64,000 bases of DNA, taken from NCBI GenBank assembly GCA_902826615.1, contig CADEFN010000001.1:1116001-1180000 (forward strand), written 5' to 3'. The notes below the pieces were generated by a model, which was not told the origin of the DNA, ran no database searches, and saw only the letters and a list, made by a program, of their open reading frames with translations. The DNA comes from an uncultured Gemmatimonadota bacterium (GTDB lineage: Bacteria; Gemmatimonadota; Gemmatimonadetes; Gemmatimonadales; Gemmatimonadaceae). Positions 53,641 through 62,309 of this stretch are shown one piece after another (the stretch's first letter is position 1; each line of letters begins with the position of its first letter). The position numbers were made by a program, and so were the translations under genes.

Positions 53641-54573
53641 ATGGCAAATAAGAAACCGCGCGCGGGTGTGGCGAAATCGGCCGCAGGGACCAGGATGAGC
53701 GCTGACCGGCTCCTGCACGCAAGCCAGGAAGCGGTGGAAGGGCTTCGCGAACGCACCGAAACGGGACATCGGGCCGCGGGGCGCACTCCGCCGTCCGAGA
53801 ACTCGTCGGCCCGCACCAGTGGAGCGCATCGCGCTATCGACACGTCCATCCGCGAAATCCTCCCCACCACCGAAGACGCCAAGCTGCTTCAGCAGCCGGG
53901 ACCCCGAGCCGACTTCACGCGCAGCGATCCCTGGCGCGTGATGCGCATCATGTCGGAATTCATCGAGGGGTTCGATGTGCTCGCCGACGTGGAGAAGGGT
54001 GTCGCCCTCTTCGGCTCAGCGCGCACGGGTCCCGACGACCCGCAATACGCGGCGGCCCAGGAAACGGCACGACTCCTCGCCGAGGCGGGATTCGCCATTA
54101 TCACCGGTGCTGGCCCCGGCATCATGGAGGCGGCCAACAAGGGCGCCAAGCTCGGAAATGGCCGCTCCATCGGTTGCAACATCGAGCTGCCGTTCGAGCA
54201 GGGGGCCAATCCCTACGTCGATACCCTCATCAACTTTCGCTACTTCTTTGTGCGGAAGACGATGTTCATCAAATACTCCAACGCCTTCATCATCTTTCCC
54301 GGCGGCTTTGGAACGTTCGATGAGCTGTTCGAGGCCCTCACCCTCATTCAAACCGGGAAGATCTACCAGTTCCCGGTCATTCTGTTTGGCCGGCACTACT
54401 GGGCGGGTCTGGTGCGATGGCTGCAGTCGCGGGTACTCAGCGAACGCAAGATTTCGCCGGGGGATATGGACCTGATGCTGGTGACCGATGATCCGCAGGA
54501 GGCGGTGGACGCTGTAGTCGCTGCCTACGATGCCCAACTTGATGCCGCACGGCGGCGTATGGAGGTCAGGTGA
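53641..54573 (+). CDS. LOG-family (TIGR00730) protein with a long N-terminal extension
   Basis: A 310-residue protein of the LOG (lonely guy) family. The motifs are [14 protein letters not shown] and [14 protein letters not shown] (the PGGxGT-E box). Activated LOG enzymes release cytokinin free bases from nucleotides; most bacterial members act on nucleotides with ribose 5-phosphate release. The first ~100 residues are a hydrophilic extension absent from ordinary LOG proteins (rich in Arg, Ala, Ser). It overlaps the next gene (GTGA at 54570-54573), and that gene resembles deoxyhypusine synthase, an uncommon pair. ATG 53641 is taken because the frame upstream is antisense to the phosphodiesterase gene. 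Confidence 0.82.
   Translation: MANKKPRAGVAKSAAGTRMSADRLLHASQEAVEGLRERTETGHRAAGRTPPSENSSARTSGAHRAIDTSIREILPTTEDAKLLQQPGPRADFTRSDPWRVMRIMSEFIEGFDVLADVEKGVALFGSARTGPDDPQYAAAQETARLLAEAGFAIITGAGPGIMEAANKGAKLGNGRSIGCNIELPFEQGANPYVDTLINFRYFFVRKTMFIKYSNAFIIFPGGFGTFDELFEALTLIQTGKIYQFPVILFGRHYWAGLVRWLQSRVLSERKISPGDMDLMLVTDDPQEAVDAVVAAYDAQLDAARRRMEVR
54561..54566 (+). promoter_or_regulatory. Ribosome-binding site deciding the GTG start of the deoxyhypusine-synthase-like gene
   Basis: GGAGGT, 3 bases before the GTG at 54570 (spacing CAG). It lies within the end of the LOG gene and supports translation from the overlapping GTGA. Confidence 0.6.
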
Positions 54574-55835
54574 AGAAGAAGACGGCAAATGGCAAAGGGC
54601 AGACGGCAGCGGGGCGCTCGTTAGGTCTCAAGGCGTCGCGCGTGGGGAAACCTGTGCAACGTGCGTCAGCGGCGGGTGACAAGTCGTCACAAAAGGCACA
54701 GGCTGAGGCGCGCGAGAGGGCGGGCAAGGGGCACGCAACCGTGGCGGCGTCGCGGTTTCTGCGTGGCGCGAAGATCAGCCCGCGCAAACTCAACGGGAAA
54801 GAACGGGTCGTCGATCTCATCGACGGCACGTTCCAGGCGTACAACGCAGGTCGTCTGCGCGAGGGCTGTCAGCTCTTCGCCGAAAAAATGCTGGAGAGCG
54901 ACGTGACCGTTGGGGTCACCATGACCGGCGCGCTGACGCCCGCTGGCCTCGGCATGTCGGCGGTCATCCCGCTCATCGAAGCCGGGTTCATCGACTGGAT
55001 CATTTCCACCGGCGCCAATCTCTACCACGACACACACTTCGGCCTCGGATTGGCCATGCATCGGGGCAACCCGACCACGTCCGACGTCGTGCTGCGCGAA
55101 GAGGGCATCGTCCGCATCTACGACATCTTCTTCGACTACGATGTGCTGCTGTCCACCGATGCCTTCTTCCGGGCCATCGTGCAGGGGAAGGAATTCCAGC
55201 GTGCCATGTCGAGCGCGGAATTTCACTGGCTCTGCGGCAAATACGTCGCCGAACGTGAACGCAAGCTCGGGATCGGGCAGAAGTCCCTGCTAAGTGCGGC
55301 GTACAAGGCGAATGTACCGATCTACACCTCGTCCCCCGGCGACTCGTCCATCGGCATGAACGTCGCGGCCCTTTCCCTGGACGGCAACAAGTGTGTGATC
55401 GACCCTAACGCCGACGTGAATGAAACGGCGTCGATTGTCCTCGATGCCAAACGCGGCGGTGGCAAAAGCGCCATCCTCATCCTGGGGGGCGGCAGCCCCA
55501 AGAACTTCGCCCTGCAGACGGAGCCCCAGATCCAGGAAGTGCTCGGCATCGACGAACGGGGGCACGACTACTTCCTGCAGATTACCGATGCCCGACCCGA
55601 CACCGGCGGCCTCTCTGGTGCCACACCAGCCGAAGCCGTCAGTTGGGGCAAAATCGACCCGGACCGCCTGCCAGATGCCGTGGTCTGTTATCTCGATTCC
55701 ACCGTAGCCCTCCCGCTCCTCACCTCGTACGCCCTCGCCAAGCGCAAGAAGCGCCCCCTCAAGAAGCTCTACATGCGGCGGGAGGCCCTGATGGATCGGC
55801 TGCGCAAGGAGTACGAGAAGACCCGGAAGGGGTAG
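54570..55835 (+). CDS. Deoxyhypusine-synthase-like protein
   Basis: A 421-residue protein. After a Lys/Ala/Arg-rich extension of ~65 residues it follows the deoxyhypusine synthase fold: [65 protein letters not shown], and the active-site loop [10 protein letters not shown], which keeps the Lys that forms the enzyme-spermidine intermediate. Bacteria lack eIF5A, so the role is not hypusine formation; related bacterial proteins make homospermidine or other polyamine products. It follows LOG with a GTGA overlap. The extension resembles the N-terminus of LOG's partner only in composition. The Pro-Asn codons at 55400 lie in a CCCTAACG word. Confidence 0.83.
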   Translation: MKKKTANGKGQTAAGRSLGLKASRVGKPVQRASAAGDKSSQKAQAEARERAGKGHATVAASRFLRGAKISPRKLNGKERVVDLIDGTFQAYNAGRLREGCQLFAEKMLESDVTVGVTMTGALTPAGLGMSAVIPLIEAGFIDWIISTGANLYHDTHFGLGLAMHRGNPTTSDVVLREEGIVRIYDIFFDYDVLLSTDAFFRAIVQGKEFQRAMSSAEFHWLCGKYVAERERKLGIGQKSLLSAAYKANVPIYTSSPGDSSIGMNVAALSLDGNKCVIDPNADVNETASIVLDAKRGGGKSAILILGGGSPKNFALQTEPQIQEVLGIDERGHDYFLQITDARPDTGGLSGATPAEAVSWGKIDPDRLPDAVVCYLDSTVALPLLTSYALAKRKKRPLKKLYMRREALMDRLRKEYEKTRKG

Positions 55836-55897
55836 CACCTGCAGTCGCCCCTACCCCCTGCAACCCGCGACACCTACCTTAAGAATCAACATCGGAC

Positions 55898-55940
55898 GCG
55901 CCCGGCCCCCCACCACACGGCCGGGCGCTCCACTTTTTTT
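55898..55940 (+). terminator. Intrinsic terminator in the greA leader
   Basis: A perfect 10-base stem GCGCCCGGCC (55898-55907) and GGCCGGGCGC (55919-55928) with an 11-base loop, then a short gap and seven T at 55934-55940. It ends 16 bases before the greA ATG and 63 bases after the preceding stop codon. Confidence 0.85.
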
Positions 55941-55956
55941 ATCCCGGTGAGTCCCC

Positions 55957-56427
55957 ATGCTAGAGGCCCTCAAGGAAAAACTCGCTGCTGAGGCCGAAAA
56001 GCTGCAGCACGAGCTCAACGTCATTATCCCCAACGAGATCCGGAAAGCCGTCGAGCTCGGGGACCTGAGGGAAAACAGCGAATACAAGGCCGCCCTCGAA
56101 CGACAGCAGTTTGTCCAGGCACGATTGGGTCAGCTTCGCCAGCGGCTGAGCAAACTGGCCGCCGTCGACATGTCCCAGATCCCGACCGACAGGGTCGGCC
56201 TGGGTTCAAAAGTCGTCGTGGAATGCCAGGATACGAGCGTCGTGGAGACCTACCACCTGGTCTTCGGGGATTCGGAGAACTTCGAGGATGGGCACGTGAC
56301 CATGTCGTCTCCCATCGGACGGGCCCTCGTCGGCAAGACCATTGGCGAGATAGCCTTCCTCAAGCTTCCGGCAAAAACACGGCGGCTCAAGATCACGGAA
56401 TTGCTGACCATCCATCAGATAGACTGA
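55957..56427 (+). CDS. greA: Transcript cleavage factor GreA
   Basis: A 156-residue protein. The N-terminal coiled coil reads ALKEKLAAEAEKLQHELNVIIPNEIRKAVELGDLRENSEYKAALERQQFVQ, with the acidic tip motif GDLRENSEY that reaches the RNA polymerase active site. The C-terminal FKBP-like domain has SPIGRALVGKTIGEIAFLKLPAKTRRLKITELL. GreA makes stalled polymerase cleave backtracked RNA. Ribosome-binding site GGTGAG is 5 bases before ATG. A strong terminator sits directly upstream, so transcription must pass or start inside it. Confidence 0.95.
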   Translation: MLEALKEKLAAEAEKLQHELNVIIPNEIRKAVELGDLRENSEYKAALERQQFVQARLGQLRQRLSKLAAVDMSQIPTDRVGLGSKVVVECQDTSVVETYHLVFGDSENFEDGHVTMSSPIGRALVGKTIGEIAFLKLPAKTRRLKITELLTIHQID

Positions 56428-56487
56428 GGTCAGCGGCACCTCCGTCACGCTCAGGGGTACGGAACGCCACGACCCACGGGTACTACG

Positions 56488-57219
56488 ATGCGAACCTACA
56501 AATTCCTCCTCGTCTCATCGCTGCTGGTGGCATCCAGCGCACAGGCCCAGCGCTTTGAAGGCATCATCGTCGCCGGGCAGGCCAAACAGACCGTGCAAAA
56601 AGCACAGGTGCTTCTGCTCGGCAGGCGCGATGTCATCGTCGACAGCGCCACCACCGACGTCTTCGGCGGTTTCTCCGTCGCTGCCGAGAAACCCGGCAAG
56701 TACACCCTTCTGGTGCGTCGAAAGGGGTATCTCCCGCTGACCACTGAGGCCTTCCAGCTCCCCGAAGGCGAGGTCCTCACGGACACCGTCTTTCTCACCG
56801 GCCGTCAGGCCGAGCTGGAAACGAAGGATGCGCTACAGGCCAGTATGCGACGCGTATTTGGCGGTGGTGTGCTCGGTGGGATGATGCGCTGGCTCGGACC
56901 GGATTCGGTGGCGACCCTGCGGGAACGCTTCATCTCACTCGGCGACCTGGTCAGAACAGGGCGTTTGCTTGGGCTCAGCCTTCCGGGGGGATCGACCTCC
57001 TCCTGTCTGCGATTCTCCGGTGAGAGCGGGTGCGCCCAGTTGTTCCTCGACGAGCTCCCGGTGTTCCTCTTCCCCGACCAGATAGCCCTGGCTGATGTCG
57101 AGGCCATCGTGCCTATCCGGAGCATCGAACTCGGGCAGGCCGCGACCACCGGTCGCAGGGGCGACAACAGCCGGTTTGGGGTGGTGATGATTTATACGAA
57201 CCGGTTCTACCTGCGGTAG
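56488..57219 (+). CDS. Carboxypeptidase-regulatory-like / plug-like exported protein
   Basis: A 243-residue exported protein with a signal peptide ending at AQAQ (residue 21). Residues ~23-108 look like a carboxypeptidase regulatory domain: GIIVAGQAKQTVQKAQVLLLGRRDVIVDSATTDVFGGFSVAAEKPGKYTLLVRRKGYLP. The C-terminal part has LFLDELPVFLFPDQIALADVEAIVPIRSIELGQAATTGRRGDNSRFGVVMIYTN, similar to the end of a TonB plug. There is no barrel, as in the lipoprotein at 51683. Two Cys are in the central region. Confidence 0.75.
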   Translation: MRTYKFLLVSSLLVASSAQAQRFEGIIVAGQAKQTVQKAQVLLLGRRDVIVDSATTDVFGGFSVAAEKPGKYTLLVRRKGYLPLTTEAFQLPEGEVLTDTVFLTGRQAELETKDALQASMRRVFGGGVLGGMMRWLGPDSVATLRERFISLGDLVRTGRLLGLSLPGGSTSSCLRFSGESGCAQLFLDELPVFLFPDQIALADVEAIVPIRSIELGQAATTGRRGDNSRFGVVMIYTNRFYLR

Positions 57220-57239
57220 AAGACCCCTCTCAAGCAGTG

Positions 57240-57272
57240 ACGGCCTCGCCTCGTGACACCTGGCGGGGCCGT
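57240..57272 (+). terminator. Putative terminator
   Basis: ACGGCCTCGCC (57240-57250) pairs with GGCGGGGCCGT (57262-57272) with one U-G wobble and an 11-base loop. There is no T-tract. It follows the gene ending at 57219. Confidence 0.45.
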
Positions 57273-57346
57273 TGTGCGTACGGAGGTTAACTGCGTCATT
57301 TCCGGCGATTCCAGCCGTGCCGCTCTCTCCGTTATTGGAGGCCCTC

Positions 57347-58036
57347 ATGAAGTTCGTGACCAAGCTGTTCGTTTTCGCCGTCGGCCTGACTGCCATCATG
57401 GGTGTCTGGCGGGTGGGAAAGTTCTTCAGCAATGACCATGACGAAGCGCATGTAGAAGTCGCTGAGCGGCCAGAGGCCCCCGAGCCGCCGGAAGCGCCCG
57501 AAGCCCCGGAAGCGCCCGAACCTATGGAAGCCCTCGCTCCTCTCGCCGTTGAGACACCGGTGGTGGCGGACGTGCCCGGACCGGCCTCCGATGTTCAGGT
57601 GCGCACCATCGTGATGACCCCCCTCAAGAAGGGCGAGGTCAGAATTCTCACCAGGAATGGTGCCGGGTTCCTCTCACTTCAGAACGATGACCTGATCGCC
57701 GGCTTCAGCGACTCGCTCGTGCAGTCCGCGAAGATGGAGATGCAGCGCGAGATGAACAGCGAGGGCGACGCCGGCAAACTCGGCGAGTTGATCAAGAGCG
57801 CCGTGCAGTCTGGGGTCGGCAAGGTCCTGAACCATCGCATCACGATGCCGGTCTCGGAAATCCGTTCTATCGACTACAAGGGCGAGCGCATCGTTATCGC
57901 CTACAAGCGGGAGCACAAGAAGGCACTGCTCGACTTCGAAGGGCTCAAAATGGAGAACGAAACGCCGTTCCTGGCCAGCTTCAAGGAAAACGAGGCACGT
58001 CGGCTGGTCGAGGCTGTGCGCGTGCGGATCAGGTAA
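57347..58036 (+). CDS. Unknown membrane-anchored protein with a PEAP-rich linker
   Basis: A 229-residue protein with N-terminal hydrophobic segment (FVTKLFVFAVGLTAIMGVW) after a basic start, which may be an uncleaved anchor or a signal peptide. A linker of Pro-Glu-Ala repeats (residues ~45-62, PEAPEPPEAPEAPEAPEP) separates it from a folded domain, which contains LNHRITMPVSEIRSIDYKGERIVIAYKREHKKALLDFEGLK. Start at ATG 57347, with an SD-like TGGAGG 5-6 bases before it. I do not recognise the family. Confidence 0.6.
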   Translation: MKFVTKLFVFAVGLTAIMGVWRVGKFFSNDHDEAHVEVAERPEAPEPPEAPEAPEAPEPMEALAPLAVETPVVADVPGPASDVQVRTIVMTPLKKGEVRILTRNGAGFLSLQNDDLIAGFSDSLVQSAKMEMQREMNSEGDAGKLGELIKSAVQSGVGKVLNHRITMPVSEIRSIDYKGERIVIAYKREHKKALLDFEGLKMENETPFLASFKENEARRLVEAVRVRIR

Positions 58037-58056
58037 CGGACAAGGTCAAGAGAAGG

Positions 58057-58092
58057 GGCGGCGATCTTTGGCGGATCGCCGCCTTTGCTTTT
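58057..58092 (+). terminator. Intrinsic terminator before the thiolase gene
   Basis: A perfect 10-base stem GGCGGCGATC (58057-58066) and GATCGCCGCC (58074-58083), loop of 7, then TTTGCTTTTG. It overlaps the region where a -35 element of the next promoter would lie. Confidence 0.75.
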
Positions 58093-58096
58093 GTCG

Positions 58097-58102
58097 TATA
58101 AT
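58097..58102 (+). promoter_or_regulatory. Consensus -10 element giving a leaderless transcript
   Basis: TATAAT at 58097-58102, a perfect match. With the usual distance the start of transcription is 58109, the A of the thiolase ATG. No Shine-Dalgarno sequence is between them. The -35 region (around 58073-58079) has no good hexamer and lies in the terminator stem. Confidence 0.55.
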
Positions 58103-58108
58103 TCCGGC

Positions 58109-59398
58109 ATGTCTTACGGAAATGGACGGCGCGTAGCCATTGTCGCGGGAATTCGAACGCCGTTCGTGCGGTCCGGCACCCTCTTCAAGTCACTCTCCGC
58201 AATCGACCTCGGGCGGCAGAATGTCGCTGAGCTGATCCAGCGCACGGCGCTCGCTCCGCAGGATGTCGAGCTGCTGGTCTACGGTACCGTCCTCCCGTCG
58301 GCCACCGCGCCCAATATCGCGCGAGAGGTGGCGCTGATTCCGCATCTCGGGAAAAACGTGCAGGCCTTCACGGTGGGACGTGCGTGTGCGTCGGCCAACC
58401 AGGCGATCACTGATGCGGCCGACCAGATCGCGCTCGGTCACGCCGACGTCGCAATTGCCGGTGGAGCGGAGTCATTGTCGAACGTGCCGATTCTGCACTC
58501 TCGCGGCTTCAGCGACGCACTTGTAGCGGCCTCGCGTGCGCGCACCCTGTCACAACGCATGCAGGCGCTCGCGAAAATCCGCCCGCGTGACCTGGTGCCG
58601 GTCACCCCCGCGATTGCCGAGCCCAGCACTGGCGAGACGATGGGCCAGTCGGCCGACAAGATGGCCAAGATCAATGGCATCTCGCGGGAGGAGCAGGATC
58701 AGTTTGCGCTGCGTTCACATCGCCTTGCCCACGCCGGTGCACAGGACGGGCGTCTCGCGGCAGAAATCGCTCCGGTGTACGTCTCGCCCAGGTTCACCCC
58801 TGTGACGGCCGACAACGGCATTCGGGCTGACACCAGCCTTGAGCAACTGGCGGCGCTGCGTCCCGTGTTCGACAAACGATACGGAACGGTCACCGCCGGC
58901 AATGCGTCACCGCTCACCGACGGCGCCGCCGCCGTGCTGTTGATGAGCGAGGAGCGTGCCCGTGCGATGGGATACACCCCGTTGGCCTACATCCGATCGT
59001 ATGCGTATGCCGCCCTCGACCCCGGAGAACAACTCCTCATGGCACCCGTGCTGGCAGCGCCAATTGCACTGGCCCGCGCCGGGCTCACACTAGCCGATAT
59101 GGAAGTGGTCGAGATGCACGAAGCGTTTGCGGCCCAGGTGCTCTGCAATCTCGCGGGGCTCCGGTCCCGCGAGTGGGCGAGCCGGGCCGGTATCACCACT
59201 CCCGTTGGTGAGGTGGACCGGTCGCGTCTCAACGTGATGGGGGGCTCGGTGTCGATCGGGCATCCCTTCGGAGCAACCGGTGCGCGCATCACGACCACCC
59301 TGTGTCACGAACTCAAACGCCGCAACGGACAGTTTGGGCTGATGACCGTGTGCGCCGCTGGCGGGATGGGGTTCGCCATGGTCGTGGAGCGCGCATGA
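58109..59398 (+). CDS. Acetyl-CoA acyltransferase (thiolase, fadI-like)
   Basis: A 429-residue thiolase catalysing the last step of beta-oxidation, releasing acetyl-CoA from 3-ketoacyl-CoA. Visible are the acyl-binding Cys93 in VGRACASANQAI, HEAFAAQ (usual NEAF with His in place of Asn), NVMGGSVSIGHPFGATGAR (catalytic His) and CAAGGMGFAM (second Cys). The pair thiolase-FadJ type enzyme in one operon is typical of FadIJ. The stop overlaps the next gene start (ATGA at 59395-59398). Start at 58109 is supported by the promoter position; a TTG upstream is rejected. Confidence 0.93.
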   Translation: MSYGNGRRVAIVAGIRTPFVRSGTLFKSLSAIDLGRQNVAELIQRTALAPQDVELLVYGTVLPSATAPNIAREVALIPHLGKNVQAFTVGRACASANQAITDAADQIALGHADVAIAGGAESLSNVPILHSRGFSDALVAASRARTLSQRMQALAKIRPRDLVPVTPAIAEPSTGETMGQSADKMAKINGISREEQDQFALRSHRLAHAGAQDGRLAAEIAPVYVSPRFTPVTADNGIRADTSLEQLAALRPVFDKRYGTVTAGNASPLTDGAAAVLLMSEERARAMGYTPLAYIRSYAYAALDPGEQLLMAPVLAAPIALARAGLTLADMEVVEMHEAFAAQVLCNLAGLRSREWASRAGITTPVGEVDRSRLNVMGGSVSIGHPFGATGARITTTLCHELKRRNGQFGLMTVCAAGGMGFAMVVERA

Positions 59399-61599
59399 GC
59401 GCCGTCACCATCGAGCGGCACGATGAGGTCGCGGTCCTCACGTTCGACCTGCCAGGCGAAAGTGTCAACAAGTTCTCGCGGGCGGTGAAGGACGAGTTCG
59501 CGGCGGTCCTGTCGCAGCTCGATCGCGATGCCAATGTGAAAGCCGCCGTGCTCATCAGCGGCAAGCCCGACACCTTCATTGCGGGTGCGGACATCGAGGA
59601 GTTCCTGGGGTGGACCACCGGCGCCCAGGCCGCTGCCGCTTCGGCAGAAGGACACGCGATGCTCGAGCGGCTGGAAGACGGCCGTGTGCCCATAGTGGCC
59701 GCCATTCATGGTGCCTGCCTTGGTGGTGGGCTCGAAGTGGCGCTGGCGTGTGCGTATCGCATTGCCACGGATCACCCCAAAACGGTGCTTGCGCTACCCG
59801 AGGTCCAGCTCGGTCTCATCCCGGGGGCCGGGGGCACACAACGCCTGCCGCGGACAGTTGGACTTCAGGCGGCGCTCGACATGATTCTCACGGGCAAGAA
59901 CATCCGTGCGCGCAAGGCCTCGCAGATCGGGCTGGTGCATGAGCTGGTCCATCCCGCCATCCTGCGCAACATCGCCATCGCGCGCGCGCGGGAGCTCGCC
60001 GCCGGTTCGCTCAAGCGCAACCCGCAGGCCCGCGAACGCACCGCCAAGACGCTGCTGCTCGATGACAACCCGGTCGGTCGCTCACTCGTCCTGCGTCAGG
60101 CACGTGAGCTCACGCTCAAGAAGTCTCGGGGGCACTATCCGGCACCGCTGGCCGCCATCGATGCGGTGGCCGCCGGCTACCATGGCACCGAGAAAGGATA
60201 CGCCGAAGAGGCGCGCATCTTTGGCGAGCTGGCGTCGTCACCGGTGTCGAGGGAACTGATTTTCCTCTTCTTCGCGACGACCGCACTCAAGAAGGACTCG
60301 GGGGTCGCTCGCAGCCGTGACGGTCATGAAGGCGGGGATTTGCCGGCCGGCACACCCGGGCAAACTCAGGAAACACTGACAAGTATTGGCAAGCTTGGCG
60401 TGCTCGGTGCCGGCTTCATGGGCTCGGGCATTGCGGCCGTTGCCGCGCAGTCTGGCGTGATGGTCCGCATGAAGGACTCGGAGCCGGACCGGGTCGCGAA
60501 AGGACTCGGCGCGGTGCGTGACATTTTCCAGGATCGCCTCACCAAGCGACAGATCACCCGGCAGCAGTTTGACGACCAGCTGCTCCTGGTTGGGGGCACC
60601 ACCGACTACTCCGGTTTTGCAAACGCCGACCTCGTGATCGAGGCGGTCTTCGAGGACCTCACCGTCAAGCACCGGGTGGTGCGGGAGCTGGAGGCGGTCA
60701 TCGGAGCCGACGCCATTGTGGCGTCGAATACCAGTACCATCCCCATCCTTCGGATTGCCGAGGCCTCGCAACGCCCCGAGCGAGTGCTGGGCATGCATTT
60801 CTTTTCGCCCGTGCACAAGATGCCGCTGCTCGAGATCATCGTGACATCGATGACCGATCCTGCGGTGATCGCGACGGCGGTGGCCTTTGGCAAACGGCTG
60901 GGAAAGACGGTCATCGTGGTGCGGGATGCACCGGGCTTCTACGTCAATCGCATCCTCACGCCCTACCTCAACGAAGCGGGCCGCTTTCTCGACCTCGGTG
61001 CGACGGTGGATGCCGTCGACAACGCGATGCTCGCCTTCGGCTTTCCTGTGGGCCCCATCACATTGCTCGACGAGGTGGGCCTCGATATTGCCGGCAAGTC
61101 GGGGGCAATATTCCTCGAAGCGTTTGGGGAGCGAATGGCGCCGGCCCAGTCGCTACGGGCTGTGGTGGAGGCGGGCCGCCTGGGACGGAAAGGAAAGAAT
61201 GGCTTCTACTCGTATGACGCAGACGGCAAGAAGGGGGACGTCGATGCGTCGGTGTACACCCTGCTCCCGACGGGTACCACACGGCATGAGGTGCCGGCAG
61301 CGGATATCCAGGGCCGATTGTCCCTCGTCATGGTGAATGAAGCCGTTCGGTGTCTCGAGGAGGGCATCATCCAGTCACCACGGGATGGGGATATCGGGGC
61401 TGTGTTCGGGTTCGGCTTCCCGCCATTTCGGGGCGGGCCGTTCCGATACATCGACACGTTAGGCGCGGGCGCCGTGGTGACGCAGCTCGAAGAAATTGAT
61501 GCACGATATCCCGGACGTTTTGTCGCGGCCGAGACGCTCATTCGCATGGCTCGGCGGGGCGAGCGGTTCTACCCGGCCACCGGACACCCCCTGATCTGA
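59395..61599 (+). CDS. Multifunctional enoyl-CoA hydratase/3-hydroxyacyl-CoA dehydrogenase (fadJ-like)
   Basis: A 734-residue enzyme. The crotonase domain (residues 1-~290) has the oxyanion-hole motifs FIAGADIEEFLG and GACLGGGLEVALACAYRIATD and the catalytic Glu region LPEVQLGLIPGAGGTQRLPR. The dehydrogenase part (from ~residue 325) starts with GVLGAGFMGSGIA (NAD site) and contains ASNTSTIPI, GMHFFSPVHKMPLLEII and a helical C-domain with FGFPPFRGGPFRYID. It converts enoyl-CoA to 3-ketoacyl-CoA, supplying the thiolase encoded just before. It may pair with the acyl-CoA dehydrogenase at 33523 in fatty-acid use. A CGTTAGGC word lies at 61457. Confidence 0.94.
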   Translation: MSAVTIERHDEVAVLTFDLPGESVNKFSRAVKDEFAAVLSQLDRDANVKAAVLISGKPDTFIAGADIEEFLGWTTGAQAAAASAEGHAMLERLEDGRVPIVAAIHGACLGGGLEVALACAYRIATDHPKTVLALPEVQLGLIPGAGGTQRLPRTVGLQAALDMILTGKNIRARKASQIGLVHELVHPAILRNIAIARARELAAGSLKRNPQARERTAKTLLLDDNPVGRSLVLRQARELTLKKSRGHYPAPLAAIDAVAAGYHGTEKGYAEEARIFGELASSPVSRELIFLFFATTALKKDSGVARSRDGHEGGDLPAGTPGQTQETLTSIGKLGVLGAGFMGSGIAAVAAQSGVMVRMKDSEPDRVAKGLGAVRDIFQDRLTKRQITRQQFDDQLLLVGGTTDYSGFANADLVIEAVFEDLTVKHRVVRELEAVIGADAIVASNTSTIPILRIAEASQRPERVLGMHFFSPVHKMPLLEIIVTSMTDPAVIATAVAFGKRLGKTVIVVRDAPGFYVNRILTPYLNEAGRFLDLGATVDAVDNAMLAFGFPVGPITLLDEVGLDIAGKSGAIFLEAFGERMAPAQSLRAVVEAGRLGRKGKNGFYSYDADGKKGDVDASVYTLLPTGTTRHEVPAADIQGRLSLVMVNEAVRCLEEGIIQSPRDGDIGAVFGFGFPPFRGGPFRYIDTLGAGAVVTQLEEIDARYPGRFVAAETLIRMARRGERFYPATGHPLI

Positions 61600-61745
61600 C
61601 CCGCACGCGACGCCAGGACCGCATATCTTGGAGCTCGCGCTGACCGGGCCGGTCCGACGGATGTCGCGCTCAAGTCGTTGCAGAACAAGGTCTTAGGCGG
61701 CCGCTACTACGGTCGGGCCCGCCAATTTGCGCAACCCGTTGACGA

Positions 61746-62309
61746 ATGGCGCTCTCACAGGGTCTCCCTATACAGAACGACGACGCTGAGATCGTGGCGA
61801 AGGTGTTGGCCGGTGATACGGCCGCCTACGCAACGCTCGTGGCGCGGTATCGGGCGCAATTCGGGCGGTACGCCGTACGAATGCTCGGTACGCGGGAAGA
61901 CGCGGAAGAGGCGCTGCAGGATGCCTTTCTCCGGGCCTACCGGTCGCTGGCCAAGTGTGACGATCCGGAGCGTTTCGGTTCCTGGTTGTTCCGCATCCTG
62001 GCCAATCGGTGCCGCACGGCAGGTACCCGTCGCGGTCGCCGGGACAAGACGTTTGTTCGGGACGAAGTGGCTCTCATGGATGCGGCCCAGCAGCATCCGG
62101 CAGAGCGCGAGGCGTGGCGGGAGGAGATCGACCGGGCGCTGATGATGCTTGAGCCGGAACAGCGCGAGGCCTTTCTCCTCAAACATGTGGAAGATCTGGG
62201 GTACGAGGAGATGGCCGAGATCACCGGTGTTGGTGTGTCGGCACTCAAGATGAGAGTCAAGCGAGCCTGTGAGCGATTGCGGGTGCTGCTTCAGGAGGTT
62301 CAGGGGTGA
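61746..62309 (+). CDS. ECF sigma factor (RpoE-like)
   Basis: A 187-residue ECF sigma factor. Region 2 holds LVARYRAQFGRYAVRMLGTREDAEEALQDAFLRAYRSLAKC; region 4 holds LMMLEPEQREAFLLKHVEDLGYEEMAEITGVGVSALKMRVKRACERLR. Its stop overlaps the start of the next gene (GTGA at 62306-62309), which encodes a membrane protein, the usual position for an anti-sigma factor. A TTAGGC word is at 61693-61698, 48 bases upstream of the ATG. Target promoters are not known. Confidence 0.92.
   Translation: MALSQGLPIQNDDAEIVAKVLAGDTAAYATLVARYRAQFGRYAVRMLGTREDAEEALQDAFLRAYRSLAKCDDPERFGSWLFRILANRCRTAGTRRGRRDKTFVRDEVALMDAAQQHPAEREAWREEIDRALMMLEPEQREAFLLKHVEDLGYEEMAEITGVGVSALKMRVKRACERLRVLLQEVQG

Larger units (their letters stand above)
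5412..61464. repeat. Dispersed word CGTTAGGC / GCCTAACG (15 exact copies)
   Basis: Exact copies by eye, plus or minus: 5412-5419, 6579-6586, 6888-6895, 9019-9026 (minus), 11023-11030, 13599-13606, 16944-16951 (minus), 18410-18417, 18957-18964 (minus), 28328-28335, 28775-28782, 33521-33528 (minus), 45248-45255, 45639-45646 (minus), 61457-61464. Eleven further copies of the 7-base core CGTTAGG with another last base lie at about 4524, 15290, 21840, 31662, 34637, 38485, 39090, 47040, 49780, 54619 and 55400. Confidence 0.7.
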
